Source of the DNA: an uncultured Adlercreutzia sp.
Lineage (GTDB): Bacteria; Actinomycetota; Coriobacteriia; Coriobacteriales; Eggerthellaceae
NCBI GenBank assembly: GCA_910589165.1
Contig: CAJUSP010000001.1
Location: 96,681 to 160,680, forward strand
Direction of reading: 5' to 3'
DNA length: 64,000 nt
The notes beneath the pieces are model-generated. The model saw only the letters and a list, made by a program, of their open reading frames with translations. It did not search any database and had not been told where the DNA came from. Positions 33,425 to 42,004 of the stretch are shown in pieces (position 1 is the first letter of the stretch; every line of letters starts with the position of its first letter). A program made the translations under genes and the position numbers.

Positions 33425-33883
33425 CTAAGCCATCAGGACTTTCTTCGGTCTTCCGGCGGCTACGGGGACGGCTTGGCGCGCCTCGATGCTCTTGACGGTA
33501 ATCCATGTGCGACGACCCTCGCGATACCCTTCTAAGATGCCGGCATCCAGCATGTGGGTAATGCGGCCGGGCGACAGACTGAGCCGCCGCGCCGCCTCCG
33601 CCGCCGACACCACTTCACCTGTCACCAAGTAATCCGGCGTAGCTTCGAAGAAAATGAGCACGCTCTCTGCTCCCTCAGGGCAGTCGACCTTTGTGGGACG
33701 GGGAACGGAGTCGCCATGGGCTAAAAGCGAGGCGACGTAGGTTTGCGCAGCGTCGGCCGCTTGGGCCGCAGCCTCCGTGAAGGTGTCTCCCTCTGAAACG
33801 CAACCCGGCAGGTCGGGGAAGGTGACCACATAGCCGCCCTCCTCATCGGGGCTCATAATGGCCTGGTACAAATACTTTCCCAT
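33425..33883 (-). CDS. orphan HicB-like antitoxin with helix-turn-helix
   Basis: A 152-residue paralogue of the 31662 product with the same HicB fold (DEEGGYVVTFPDLPGCVSEGDTF) and C-terminal DNA-binding part (VSAAEAARRLSLSPGRITHML). No hicA frame is found on either side: ppx starts 18 bases downstream and a tRNA lies upstream. It may act as a regulator only, or protect against the nearby HicA. AGGAACACT precedes the ATG. Confidence 0.88.
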   Translation of the reverse strand: MGKYLYQAIMSPDEEGGYVVTFPDLPGCVSEGDTFTEAAAQAADAAQTYVASLLAHGDSVPRPTKVDCPEGAESVLIFFEATPDYLVTGEVVSAAEAARRLSLSPGRITHMLDAGILEGYREGRRTWITVKSIEARQAVPVAAGRPKKVLMA

Positions 33884-33950
33884 AGTGTTCCTCCGTCTAT
33901 TCCGACAGCCATATTGCGGGTTGCTAAAGCGCCTATGAAAAAGAGAAACA

Positions 33951-34038
33951 TGGCGGAGGCGGTAGGATTTGAACCCACGGTACCTTTCGGCACGACAGTT
34001 TTCAAGACTGCTTCCTTAAGCCACTCGGACACGCCTCC
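33951..34038 (-). tRNA. tRNA-Ser(TGA), CCA encoded
   Basis: An 88-base class II tRNA with acceptor GGAGGCG / CGCCTCC, anticodon loop CTTGAAA (TGA), a long variable arm, and GGTTCAAATCC in the T arm. Confidence 0.95.
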
Positions 34039-34098
34039 GCTTGAAAACAGCTCGCCGTGCGGGCGAGCCGTAACAGGATACCACAACGAGCGGGCGCG

Positions 34099-35274
34099 CT
34101 ACAGGGCGGCGAGGGGGTTGTGCTCGGGCGGGGCTGGGTCAGTGGGGACGATGTCGCAGGTGACAGTGCCCGCGGCTTGGTTGCCCAGGGTGTCTACGGC
34201 GAAGGCTTCGTAGGTGCCCGAGGGCAGCGCGAACGTCCAAGTGCTGCGGCGCCCGTCGGTCGCATCGCGCTCGGAATGCGCCGGCGCGTAGGTGGTGCCG
34301 TCGGCGCCCACGCACCACACCTTCGCTACGGCGGTTTCGTCGTGGAAGGTGAGCACTGTGGCCTCGCCTTCCACGGTCACGTCCAGAAGCTGCGGGGCCT
34401 CGGTGTCGCCTGCGGCAACCGGCTGCTCGGCCAGGGGCGTCGGCTCGGAGGCGGGTGCCTCGTCGACGGGCGCGGCCTCCCGGGGCGCGGTGACCGCAAA
34501 CCCCACGGCCCCCACCACGAGTGCCACCGTTGCGGCCCCCACCAAAGCCGTGCCCACCGTCGGCTTGCGTGTCCGGCCCGAACCGGTCTCGCGCCCCGCG
34601 CCGTCGCCCAGCCCCCGCAGCGGGGGCGCCGCCGGGTCGCCCACCACGGGAGCCAGCACGCTGCCCAGCCCCCAGCCGAAGGGCAGCACCGTCAGGTTCT
34701 GCCGCAGTGTCAGCAGCGCGCGCGAAAGCGTCCGCTTCACGGTGTTGCGCGAGGTGTCCAGTGCCTCGGCAATCTCGTCGATCTTCATCCCCTGGTAGTA
34801 GCGCATCACCACGGCCGCGCGCTCGGTGTCGTCCAGCGATTCCCGCAGCGCCCGCGCCAGCCGCGCCCGCTCGTCGGCGTCCACTACAGTGTCGGCCGGG
34901 TCGGCATCCGGGTCGCGCAAGTCGGTGCCGGCCTCGGAATTCAGCCAGTCCTCCACCGCCTCCTCGTGATCCAGCGACAGCGTGTCGTCGTTGCGCGCCT
35001 TCTCGCGCAGGTACTCGCGGCACAAGTTGCGCCCCACGCCGTTCAGGTACCCCAGAAGCGCGTAAGGCTGCACCGCCTGGATGTTGCGCCACGTGACCAG
35101 GTACAGCTCCTGCACCAAATCGCCCGCCGCCTCCAGCCCCACCTTGTGCGACAGCAGGAAGAACTGCGCCTGGCCCGTCAGCTCGTAAATTTCCGCGAAC
35201 GCCGCCTCGTCGCCCGCCTGGGCGCGCCGCACGAGCGACGCCAGATGCGCCCGCGACTGCTTTCCTGCCGCCAT
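34099..35274 (-). CDS. ECF-like sigma factor fused to a membrane helix and outer domain
   Basis: About 391 residues. Residues about 15-95 carry sigma region 2 (AFAEIYELTGQAQFFLLS, DLVQELYLVTWRNI, LLGYLNGVGRNLCREYLREKAR) and about 130-190 region 4 (LDDTERAAVVMRYYQGMKIDEIAEALDTSRNTVKRTLSRALLTLR is the span; key residues RNTVKR). A linker and one membrane helix (about 250-270) follow, then an outer Ig-like domain to the end. A membrane-tethered sigma factor implies release by proteolysis or a built-in anti-sigma role. The start is uncertain: ATG 35274 follows AAAGGCGG, while ATG 35292 lies only 9 bases after a TATGAT box. Confidence 0.85.
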   Translation of the reverse strand: MAAGKQSRAHLASLVRRAQAGDEAAFAEIYELTGQAQFFLLSHKVGLEAAGDLVQELYLVTWRNIQAVQPYALLGYLNGVGRNLCREYLREKARNDDTLSLDHEEAVEDWLNSEAGTDLRDPDADPADTVVDADERARLARALRESLDDTERAAVVMRYYQGMKIDEIAEALDTSRNTVKRTLSRALLTLRQNLTVLPFGWGLGSVLAPVVGDPAAPPLRGLGDGAGRETGSGRTRKPTVGTALVGAATVALVVGAVGFAVTAPREAAPVDEAPASEPTPLAEQPVAAGDTEAPQLLDVTVEGEATVLTFHDETAVAKVWCVGADGTTYAPAHSERDATDGRRSTWTFALPSGTYEAFAVDTLGNQAAGTVTCDIVPTDPAPPEHNPLAAL

Positions 35275-35552
35275 AGCCTCACCGCCTTTCATGTTGGAAG
35301 CATCATACCGTGAAGCCCGCGCCCCGCCGCCGAAGCCGCCAAAATCGGCCCCCGAACGCCCCCGAGCAGCATCCGATCACCCCCCTGAAATGGGAAAATC
35401 GTGAACCTCCGCTAATCTCCCCGCAATTCTGGGCCACGTCGCCCCCATGGGGCATTCTTATCAATTCGCCATCGACTCGTCCCACTCAGCGCGACGAATG
35501 CGCCTCGCGGCTCCTTCGCCCCAAAGTCGTCGTCTATCGCCATCCCCGACCA

Positions 35553-35576
35553 TGATATGATGTAAAAATCATATTA
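35553..35576 (+). promoter_or_regulatory. promoter-operator of the HipA-like operon
   Basis: TGATATGAT and ATCATATTA form a 9-base inverted repeat (8 of 9) with a 6-base spacer, and TATGAT inside it is a -10 box. It lies 11 bases before the ATG, where an XRE antitoxin would repress. The rest of the 294-base gap (35293-35552) shows no gene. Confidence 0.6.
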
Positions 35577-35586
35577 AGGAGGAGCC

Positions 35587-36450
35587 ATGGAAGACATCTG
35601 CGCCCCGCTGCAAGATTTGCGGCATCTGCGTTGGGACGAGCGCACGGTTACGTCGGGCACCTCGGGCACGTTCCCGAAAGCGCGGCGCAGCGCACCAGGG
35701 GTCACCTATTACTATAAGCTCTCTTGCTACGACAGCTACCGGGGCATTTACGGTCACGAGTGCGTCAACGAGGTGGTGGCGGCTCGCCTGCTGCGCGAGC
35801 TGGGCATTCCCCACGTCGATTACCGTCTCGTGCACGCCCGCGTGACCCTCGACGGCGTTGAGCACGAAACATGGCTCAATATCTCCACCAGCTTCCGCGA
35901 GCCTGGCGAGCGCAAGATGACCCTCGAGTTGTTCTACGATTTCGAACGCGCGCCGGGCGAGTCGCCTTTCGAGTTCTGCCGTCGCAGGGGCTGGGGCCAG
36001 CGCATCGCCGAAATGCTCGTCTTCGACTTTCTCATTGCGAACCGCGACCGCCACGGAGCCAACATCGAGGTGATCATCGCCCCCGATGGCGCCATCCGCC
36101 TGGCGCCTCTGTTCGACAACGGGCTCTCCTTTGTGTTCTCGTGCTACGGGGACGCGGCGCGCGCGGCCGAGTTCGACGCGCTGCGCAATGTGAACGCCAA
36201 CAACTACCTGGGAACGCGCTCGCTTCAGGAGAACCTGCGGTTCGTGCCCGAGCTGGCCGACGGGCCGCTGCGGCTTCCCGCCTTGGGTGCCGCTGCCCTC
36301 GACCGGGTGCTCGACGGAATCGGCGAGGCCCTTCCCTCGGTGACCCATCTCTCCAAAATGCGAGAAATGGTCGAGTGTCGTTGGTTCTGGCTGCAAGAGA
36401 GCGGCGTGGTGGCCTGCGGAAGCGAGATGGCGAAGGGGGAGCGCAAATGA
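35587..36450 (+). CDS. HipA-like kinase toxin
   Basis: A 287-residue HipA C-domain-type kinase. A Gly/Ser-rich loop (TSGTSGTFPKAR, about 19-30), the catalytic block FDFLIANRDRHGANIEV (about 145-160) and the metal-binding LAPLFDNGLSF (about 170-180) are visible. It lacks the N-terminal subdomain of E. coli HipA, like the short HipT/CtkA kinases. Targets of such kinases include aminoacyl-tRNA synthetases; the target here is unknown. GGAGGAG precedes the ATG. Its stop overlaps the next ATG (ATGA). Confidence 0.82.
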   Translation: MEDICAPLQDLRHLRWDERTVTSGTSGTFPKARRSAPGVTYYYKLSCYDSYRGIYGHECVNEVVAARLLRELGIPHVDYRLVHARVTLDGVEHETWLNISTSFREPGERKMTLELFYDFERAPGESPFEFCRRRGWGQRIAEMLVFDFLIANRDRHGANIEVIIAPDGAIRLAPLFDNGLSFVFSCYGDAARAAEFDALRNVNANNYLGTRSLQENLRFVPELADGPLRLPALGAAALDRVLDGIGEALPSVTHLSKMREMVECRWFWLQESGVVACGSEMAKGERK

Positions 36451-37046
36451 TCGCCTTCGATATTGTCGACGGCCGTCATCGTGCTGCGCGCCCCTGCGGG
36501 CGGCTTCTATGGAATGCGGCGGACGAGAGCTGGCGCATCCGTATTGCCGAAGACGCGCAGCCGGCCGATGTGCCCTTCCTGCTAGCCCTTGCCCTTAAGC
36601 GGGGCGAGCGGGAAATCGGCATGCCGTGGGCGGCGCGCTGGGTAGAAGAGCGACTGGTGCCCGCCGGCCGCCAGAACCTCGGTGAGATTCTGCGCGCTCA
36701 CGGGCTGAGGGAATACGATGCGGTGGCCCTTCTTGCCGAGGGGCGCGGTGCGTGCTCCCACGACGATTTCGTGTTGCGGGGCCCCTATGACCCGGAAACT
36801 CGGCCCTCCGCGCCCGATGCCCGCAAAGCTCTTCGCCTTTCGGTGGGCAGCGCCATCGCCCAGTGCCGCAAACGCCAAGGCCTCACCCAAATGCAGCTCG
36901 CCGAGCGGGCGGCGGTGGACCAGGCCATCGTAAGCCGCATAGAGCGAGGCCGGGCCAACCCCACTCTCGATCTGATAGCCGACCTAGCAACCGCCCTAGG
37001 GGTAGAGTCGAAAATGATCCTGGAGACTTCGCAAGGCGGGGAGTAG
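36447..37046 (+). CDS. XRE-family antitoxin/regulator with an extra N-terminal domain
   Basis: A 199-residue protein. Residues about 132-195 are an XRE helix-turn-helix (AQCRKRQGLTQMQLAERAAV, AIVSRIERGRANPTLDLIADL). The first about 125 residues (FLLALALKRGEREIGMPWAA, NLGEILRAHGLREYDAVALL) are an unrecognised domain that may bind the kinase. Gene order is toxin then antitoxin with a 4-base overlap, the reverse of classic hipBA. Confidence 0.8.
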   Translation: MIAFDIVDGRHRAARPCGRLLWNAADESWRIRIAEDAQPADVPFLLALALKRGEREIGMPWAARWVEERLVPAGRQNLGEILRAHGLREYDAVALLAEGRGACSHDDFVLRGPYDPETRPSAPDARKALRLSVGSAIAQCRKRQGLTQMQLAERAAVDQAIVSRIERGRANPTLDLIADLATALGVESKMILETSQGGE

Positions 37047-37222
37047 CGCGCAGAATGAAACGCAGCAACCTTTGCGCCAAAGGCACCACTCGGGCTATCT
37101 GGCGAAAAGTTGGAAAATTTTTTGGGCCGTTTTGACTTGGTGTCACATTCTTGGTTGGTATAACTGTATCCAGTTGCGGTTTGGTGCCCCAAAAACCGCA
37201 GTGACCGAGGGAGAAGACGCCA

Positions 37223-40200
37223 GTGAAAGCGAGAGAAACGGCCACAGAGTTCCAGGGGGAAGGTGGAGGAAAGCGCGGTCGACGCTCGAGGGGCGCGGGT
37301 GCTGACTTGCTGAGAAAATGCTTCGGGGGGGGGGCTTCCTAGAAGAATTGCGCGCGGTGCTCTCGCTGTTTTTCTGGCGGTGGCGCTGGTGCCGACGGTT
37401 CCGTTTGTGCGCGAGGGAGAAACAGCTGAGGGGCTTGAGGGCACTACGGACTATGAAAATTATTTTGACTTAAGTAATAGATTCGGAACGGTTGTAGGGT
37501 TCGAGCCGTTTAGCGCAGATAAAACTATTCGTGTTGCAGATACTTCGGCACAGTCCTTTGGCCAGCTGGTGGGCAATGATTGGATAAGCAGCAGTGGTCT
37601 GGCGAGCAAGAAACATGTCAGCCTGAACCACGACTGGGAGGTGGTGCTCTCATTCTACTGTAGCCCTATTGTGTCGATCAATACACTATCATTTATGAAT
37701 AGTTATGTAGCAATAGGACTTACTCGAAATGCTAATGTAGGTAAAGTTACTGGGCCGGCTGCAGGGATCGGCCAGCAATGGGGATCAGCAAGCACAATTC
37801 AAAACTATGTTGCTGCTAGCTGGATGTCGGAGGGCCAGACTCAATATGACTACTCTCGAGTTCTCGACACTCAGTCTTGGAACTCGTCATCATATCTCGT
37901 GATGAGGCTAGACGCCTCTGAGAACAAACTCTATCTGAATCAATATAACACGACCTATCAAATGCAGCAGAATCTAGCGGTACGCTCGACTAGCATTGAT
38001 AACGTACGTGGGAAAGCAGGATCAAGCGCGTTCATCTTTCTATTTGGAGGATTTAATTGGACCTATGCCAACAACCCAACGCAGTATCAATCCTTCGCAA
38101 ATTGCGCCGCAAAGATCACCTTCAGATCTATGTCTCTTCCGAATCTAACTCCCGAGATTTACGACATCAGTCTCTATCGCGCAGACGGGACGCGCATTGA
38201 AAAAGATGATGCCGTCCAGACGGGCGAAACCGTACAGGTTCGTTGCACGGTTCGCAACTCTAATGCGTCCGCGATGTCTGGAGGATTCGTAGAACAATAT
38301 CCTGTGCACCTCAAGCTCGCCAACACAGCGCAGTATCCGACTTCGGGACTCGATCCCTTTGTCGATTCCTCTCATCCGGTGCGAGTGGACGAGACGACGG
38401 TGGCCGCCTCTTCTAGTGCCGACACGCCCACGGGTGCCAACGGCGTGCCCGTTACGCTTGCGGGCACTACGCCGGTTACTGTGTCGTACTGGGCCACTGT
38501 ATCCGGTGAGGCGGGAGACGCTGTCATGCTTTCGCAGCAGCTCATTGAGGACTCTTTTCAGGGGTCGCATTACGCAACGACGAAGCTCGTGAACGAGCGG
38601 CCGCTTGAGGTGGCGCCGGATGGGGCTGATCCTTCCGACCCCTCCAGCGGCGCTGGCACGGCTTGGCATTACACGCGGCTTCCCAAGGCTAACGAGAATG
38701 GGTGGAATGTGTCGCCCGTTACGCTTACTTTCTATCCAGGGGACTACGACGTCATGGAGCTGACTCCTTCCGAAGGGTCCGCTACAACGCTTACGGCTGC
38801 TTCTCCGGCTTGGACTCGTTCTGCCGACACCGAGGGGGTGTCGCTGGAGGGCCGCGCGAAGAACACGGCGACGAGCACGGTGTCGGTGCAGCGCGCGGGC
38901 AAGGTGAAGATCGACTCGTCGGCGCCGCGGGTGTCTGCCGATGCGGCGCTCTCGGCGCTTACGTTGGACGATCGGCCCTCGGATGCTTCCAAAGCTACTT
39001 CCGGCATTTGGCGGTTGTACCGTACTAACGCCGCAGGAGCGGTCCCGGCCGATGCCCGCGCTGCCGCGTTCCGCGAGTTCTCCCTGACTGGCGACGAGGG
39101 CGACCGCAAGGGCGAGGCGACGCAGACGGTGGCCAACGTTCCCAACGGGTACTATGTGGCCGAGGACGCAGCGGGCAACCTGAGCGACCCCTTCAAAGTC
39201 TGCTCCACCGAGCCGCCTGCGGTGGATCGCCCGGGCGGCAGCATCGTCGACCCGGACAACACGCCCGACCCCAGCGATCCCGACGCACCCAAGCCCGTTG
39301 GGCCGCCCATCGGCCCCGACGACCGCGTGCCCGCGCCGACCGTAACCGACGATGACGAGGGCCTGCGCCACGCCGTCATCGACGAAACCATCAGCGAGAT
39401 CATCGACCCGGCGAACCCCGCCTTCGGCGGCTCGCTCGACCTGGACGACGCCAAGGCGCTTGTGGCCTACCGCTACGACCTCTCCTCGCAGGCCGGCCCC
39501 CTTACGGAAACCACCGAGCTGCTGGCTGCGGACGGTTCGCCTCTCGCGTCGCTGCCCACCGACGTGCCCGGCGAATGCCTCATTCGCCACGTGGCCACCG
39601 ATGCTCAGGGCAACACGACCACCATCAACTTGCGCTACCGCTTCGTGCGCGACAACTGCCCGACGGTAAGCCCGCTGGAGCCGGTGGACCCGAACGACCC
39701 GACGGGCCCCACCCAACCTGGCGACCCGCTAACGCCCACGGGTCCCGTGGTCACCGACCCCGATGGATCCCAGTCGGTAGAGGTGGCCTGCGACGTCACC
39801 GAGGCCGTCACGCGCGGCACCATGGACGCCGCCGGCGCCATCGACCTGCTGGCGCGCCACTTCGCCCTGGCCGATGCCGACGGCAACCAGCCGACGGTGA
39901 CGGTGCAGTCGATGCGCGACGCCGCCGGCAACGAGCTTTCGATGATCGACCTGTCCCGCGTGGCCGACTACGCCATCACCTACCTGGTGCGCGACGCCGC
40001 CGGCAACGCGACCACGGTGCGCATGGCCTACCACCTGGTGTCCTCCCGCGTGCCCGGCGTCATCGTGGCGCCCGACCCCGGCACCGACCTCACGCCCCAG
40101 CCCGGCGACGACCCGCTGAACCCGAAGCCGCGGCCCATCGACCCGGTGGAGCCGCCGCAGGTGGCCCCCGACGGCACCCAGCACGCCGTCATCGAGGACG

Positions 40201-41201
40201 CCATGAAGGTGCCCGTTGAGGAGGGCAAGTCGCTCGGTCTGGCTGACGTGCGGTCGCTTATGGATCGCCGCTACACGTTCACGCCCGAGGGCGGCGGCCG
40301 TATGACCGAGCTCTCCCTGGTGGTGACCGACATGGCCGGCGCGCCCGTGAGCGCCATCGACCACGCGCGTCCCGGCGCCTTCCGCATCACCTGGAAGGTG
40401 GCCGACGCCAACGGCAACACCGTGACGGTGAACCTGCGCTACCTAGTGGTGTCCGACGCGCCCACGGTGACGCCGACCGACCCCGATGGCTCCGGCTCCG
40501 GCAACGGCAGCGGCCCCGACGGCTCGGGCACCCCGGGCAACGGCGGCTCCAGCGGCAGCGGCCCCGGCACCACGCCCAAGCCCCTTGTGCCCTCGCAGGT
40601 GACCATCGACGAGAACACCGGCCTCACCCATGCGGTCGTCAACGACACCGTGGTGGCGGGCACGTCCGACGAGCCCATGACGCCCGAGGCCATGGACGCG
40701 TTCATCGCCGAGCACTACCGTGTGGCCGACGCCATGGGCGGCGAGGTGACCCGTTCCGCCCCGCGCCTGTTCGACGCCGACGGCAACCCGGTGGACGCCA
40801 TCGACCGCTCGAAGCCCGGCCGCTGGCTGGTCGAGCAGGTGCTGACCGACCAGTTCGGCAACACCACCACGTTGAAGCTCGTCTACGAGGTGCGCGAGAG
40901 CACGGCCAGCGGCTCCATGAACGGCGCCGGCGACGGGGACGGCGCGGACGGCTCTGGCAATGGCGCGGGCGACGGTTCGGGGGCCGGCAACGGCAACGGC
41001 GACTCCAGCGGCACCGCCGGCAAGGGCACCGACTGGGCCTCGCGCCTGCACGACCTGCCCCAGACCGGCGGCATCCTGGGCCCGTGCCCGCTGCACATCG
41101 TGTTCGTGCTCATGATGCTGCTGACGAGCGCCTACACCCTCATGCGCCTGCGCCAGGAGAAGGACAACGGGGAGGAGGTGCGCCATGGGATGGTTCGATA
41201 G
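37223..41201 (+). CDS. LPXTG-anchored surface adhesin, out of frame at a G10 tract
   Basis: The main frame is open from 37314 to 41201, but its signal peptide (RRIARGALAVFLAVALVPTV) has no usable in-frame start. A GTG at 37223 with a GGGAGAAG site reads a basic N-region and would join this frame if the G tract were 9 or 12 long; an ATG at 37318 would join at 8 or 11. At ten G both end early. The mature protein of about 1270 residues has a lectin-like N-domain of about 250 residues in lower-GC DNA, a middle region, four repeats of about 110 residues (AVIDETI-type start, GNTTTINLRY-type end) spaced by Pro/Asp-rich linkers, a Gly/Ser/Asp stretch, and LPQTG, hydrophobic helix and charged tail for sortase anchoring. 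Confidence 0.8.
37325..37334 (+). repeat. homopolymeric G10 tract, putative phase-variation switch
   Basis: Ten consecutive G between the candidate start codons and the signal peptide of the adhesin. Tract length sets whether the start and the main frame match. Confidence 0.75.
39330..40910 (+). repeat. four in-frame repeats of the adhesin
   Basis: Units begin near 39355, 39765, 40180 and 40615. Each encodes about 110 residues ending in a GN(T/A)TT-type strand, with Pro-rich linkers between. They diverge in sequence, so they look old rather than recombining. Confidence 0.7.
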
Positions 41202-41370
41202 ACTCTTCTACGCCTTCGTCATCGTAGGGGCCATTCTGCTGGCCGTCTTCGGCTTCTGCCTGGCCGACTGGCTCTTCGCCATAGCCACCGTGGCCGTGGC
41301 GCTCCTATGGGCCTGGCTCCTCTACTGCCGAATCCGCAACGCCCAACCCCCCAAACGCTGGGACGACTAG
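41185..41370 (+). CDS. small membrane protein, unknown function
   Basis: A 61-residue protein with two hydrophobic helices and a basic tail (RIRNAQPPKRWDD). Its ATG lies inside the last 17 bases of the adhesin gene, after GGGGAGGAGG, so it is translationally coupled to it. A helper in export or anchoring is possible but unproven. Confidence 0.7.
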   Translation: MGWFDRLFYAFVIVGAILLAVFGFCLADWLFAIATVAVALLWAWLLYCRIRNAQPPKRWDD

Positions 41371-41392
41371 CCTCTTCGCGCAGTTCTCGTTG

Positions 41393-41429
41393 AGCGCGAC
41401 CGCTTGGTTCGGTCGCGCTTTCTTCTTTT
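41393..41429 (+). terminator. intrinsic terminator of the adhesin operon
   Basis: AGCGCGACCG and CGGTCGCGCT form a perfect 10-bp stem with a 7-base loop, followed by TTCTTCTTTT. Confidence 0.9.
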
Positions 41430-41432
41430 GTC

Positions 41433-41438
41433 TATAAT
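41433..41438 (+). promoter_or_regulatory. -10 box of tadA, leaderless transcript
   Basis: A perfect TATAAT ends 6 bases before the ATG at 41445, so transcription should start at the A of the start codon. No ribosome site is present. Confidence 0.6.
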
Positions 41439-41444
41439 GGCCCC

Positions 41445-41969
41445 ATGAACGAACATCGGACAGCAGAAGAGCAGCGGGCGCTTGATGAGCGCTTTATGGG
41501 CCTGGCCTTGGAAGAGGCGCGGGCGGCTGCGGCGGCGGGCGAGGTGCCTATTGGCGCTGTGGTGGTGCACGAGCCCATCGACCGCGGCACGAGGCGCCCC
41601 CTGGCCGAGCCGCAGGTGATCGCGCGGGCGCACAACCGGCGCGAGACCGACCGCGACCCGGCGGGGCATGCGGAGTTCATCGCCATGAAGGAGGCGGCCC
41701 GCGTGCTGGATGCGTGGCGGCTAGCCGACTGCACGGTGTACGTGACGTTGGAGCCCTGCATTATGTGCGCCGGGCTCATGCATCAGGCGCGCGTGGCCCG
41801 CTGCGTGTACGGCGCGCCCGACCAGAAGGCCGGGGCCGCGGGAACCCTGTACGACATTGGCGCCGACACGCGTCTGAACCACCAGTTCGAAACCACCCCC
41901 GGCGTCCGTGAGGAAGAATGCGTGGCGTTGCTGCAAGAGTTCTTCCGCGTTCGCCGCAAGAAGAAGTGA
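41445..41969 (+). CDS. tadA: tRNA(adenine-34) deaminase
   Basis: A 174-residue zinc deaminase that converts A34 to inosine in tRNA-Arg(ACG), the tRNA found at 29911. Zinc and catalytic residues are in AGHAEFIAM (His, Glu) and TLEPCIMCAGLM (two Cys). The loop EPIDRGTRRPLAEPQ is a short insert after the second strand. It is probably read from a leaderless mRNA. Confidence 0.93.
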   Translation: MNEHRTAEEQRALDERFMGLALEEARAAAAAGEVPIGAVVVHEPIDRGTRRPLAEPQVIARAHNRRETDRDPAGHAEFIAMKEAARVLDAWRLADCTVYVTLEPCIMCAGLMHQARVARCVYGAPDQKAGAAGTLYDIGADTRLNHQFETTPGVREEECVALLQEFFRVRRKKK

Positions 41970-42004
41970 GAATGGGCACTGTCTCACCAGGAAAGGAAAC
42001 CAAC

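Noticed and set aside
37325..37334. G10 tract as a pure sequencing error
   Set aside because: Not excluded, but kept as a finding because the tract lies exactly between start and signal peptide, and because both candidate starts fail at this one length.
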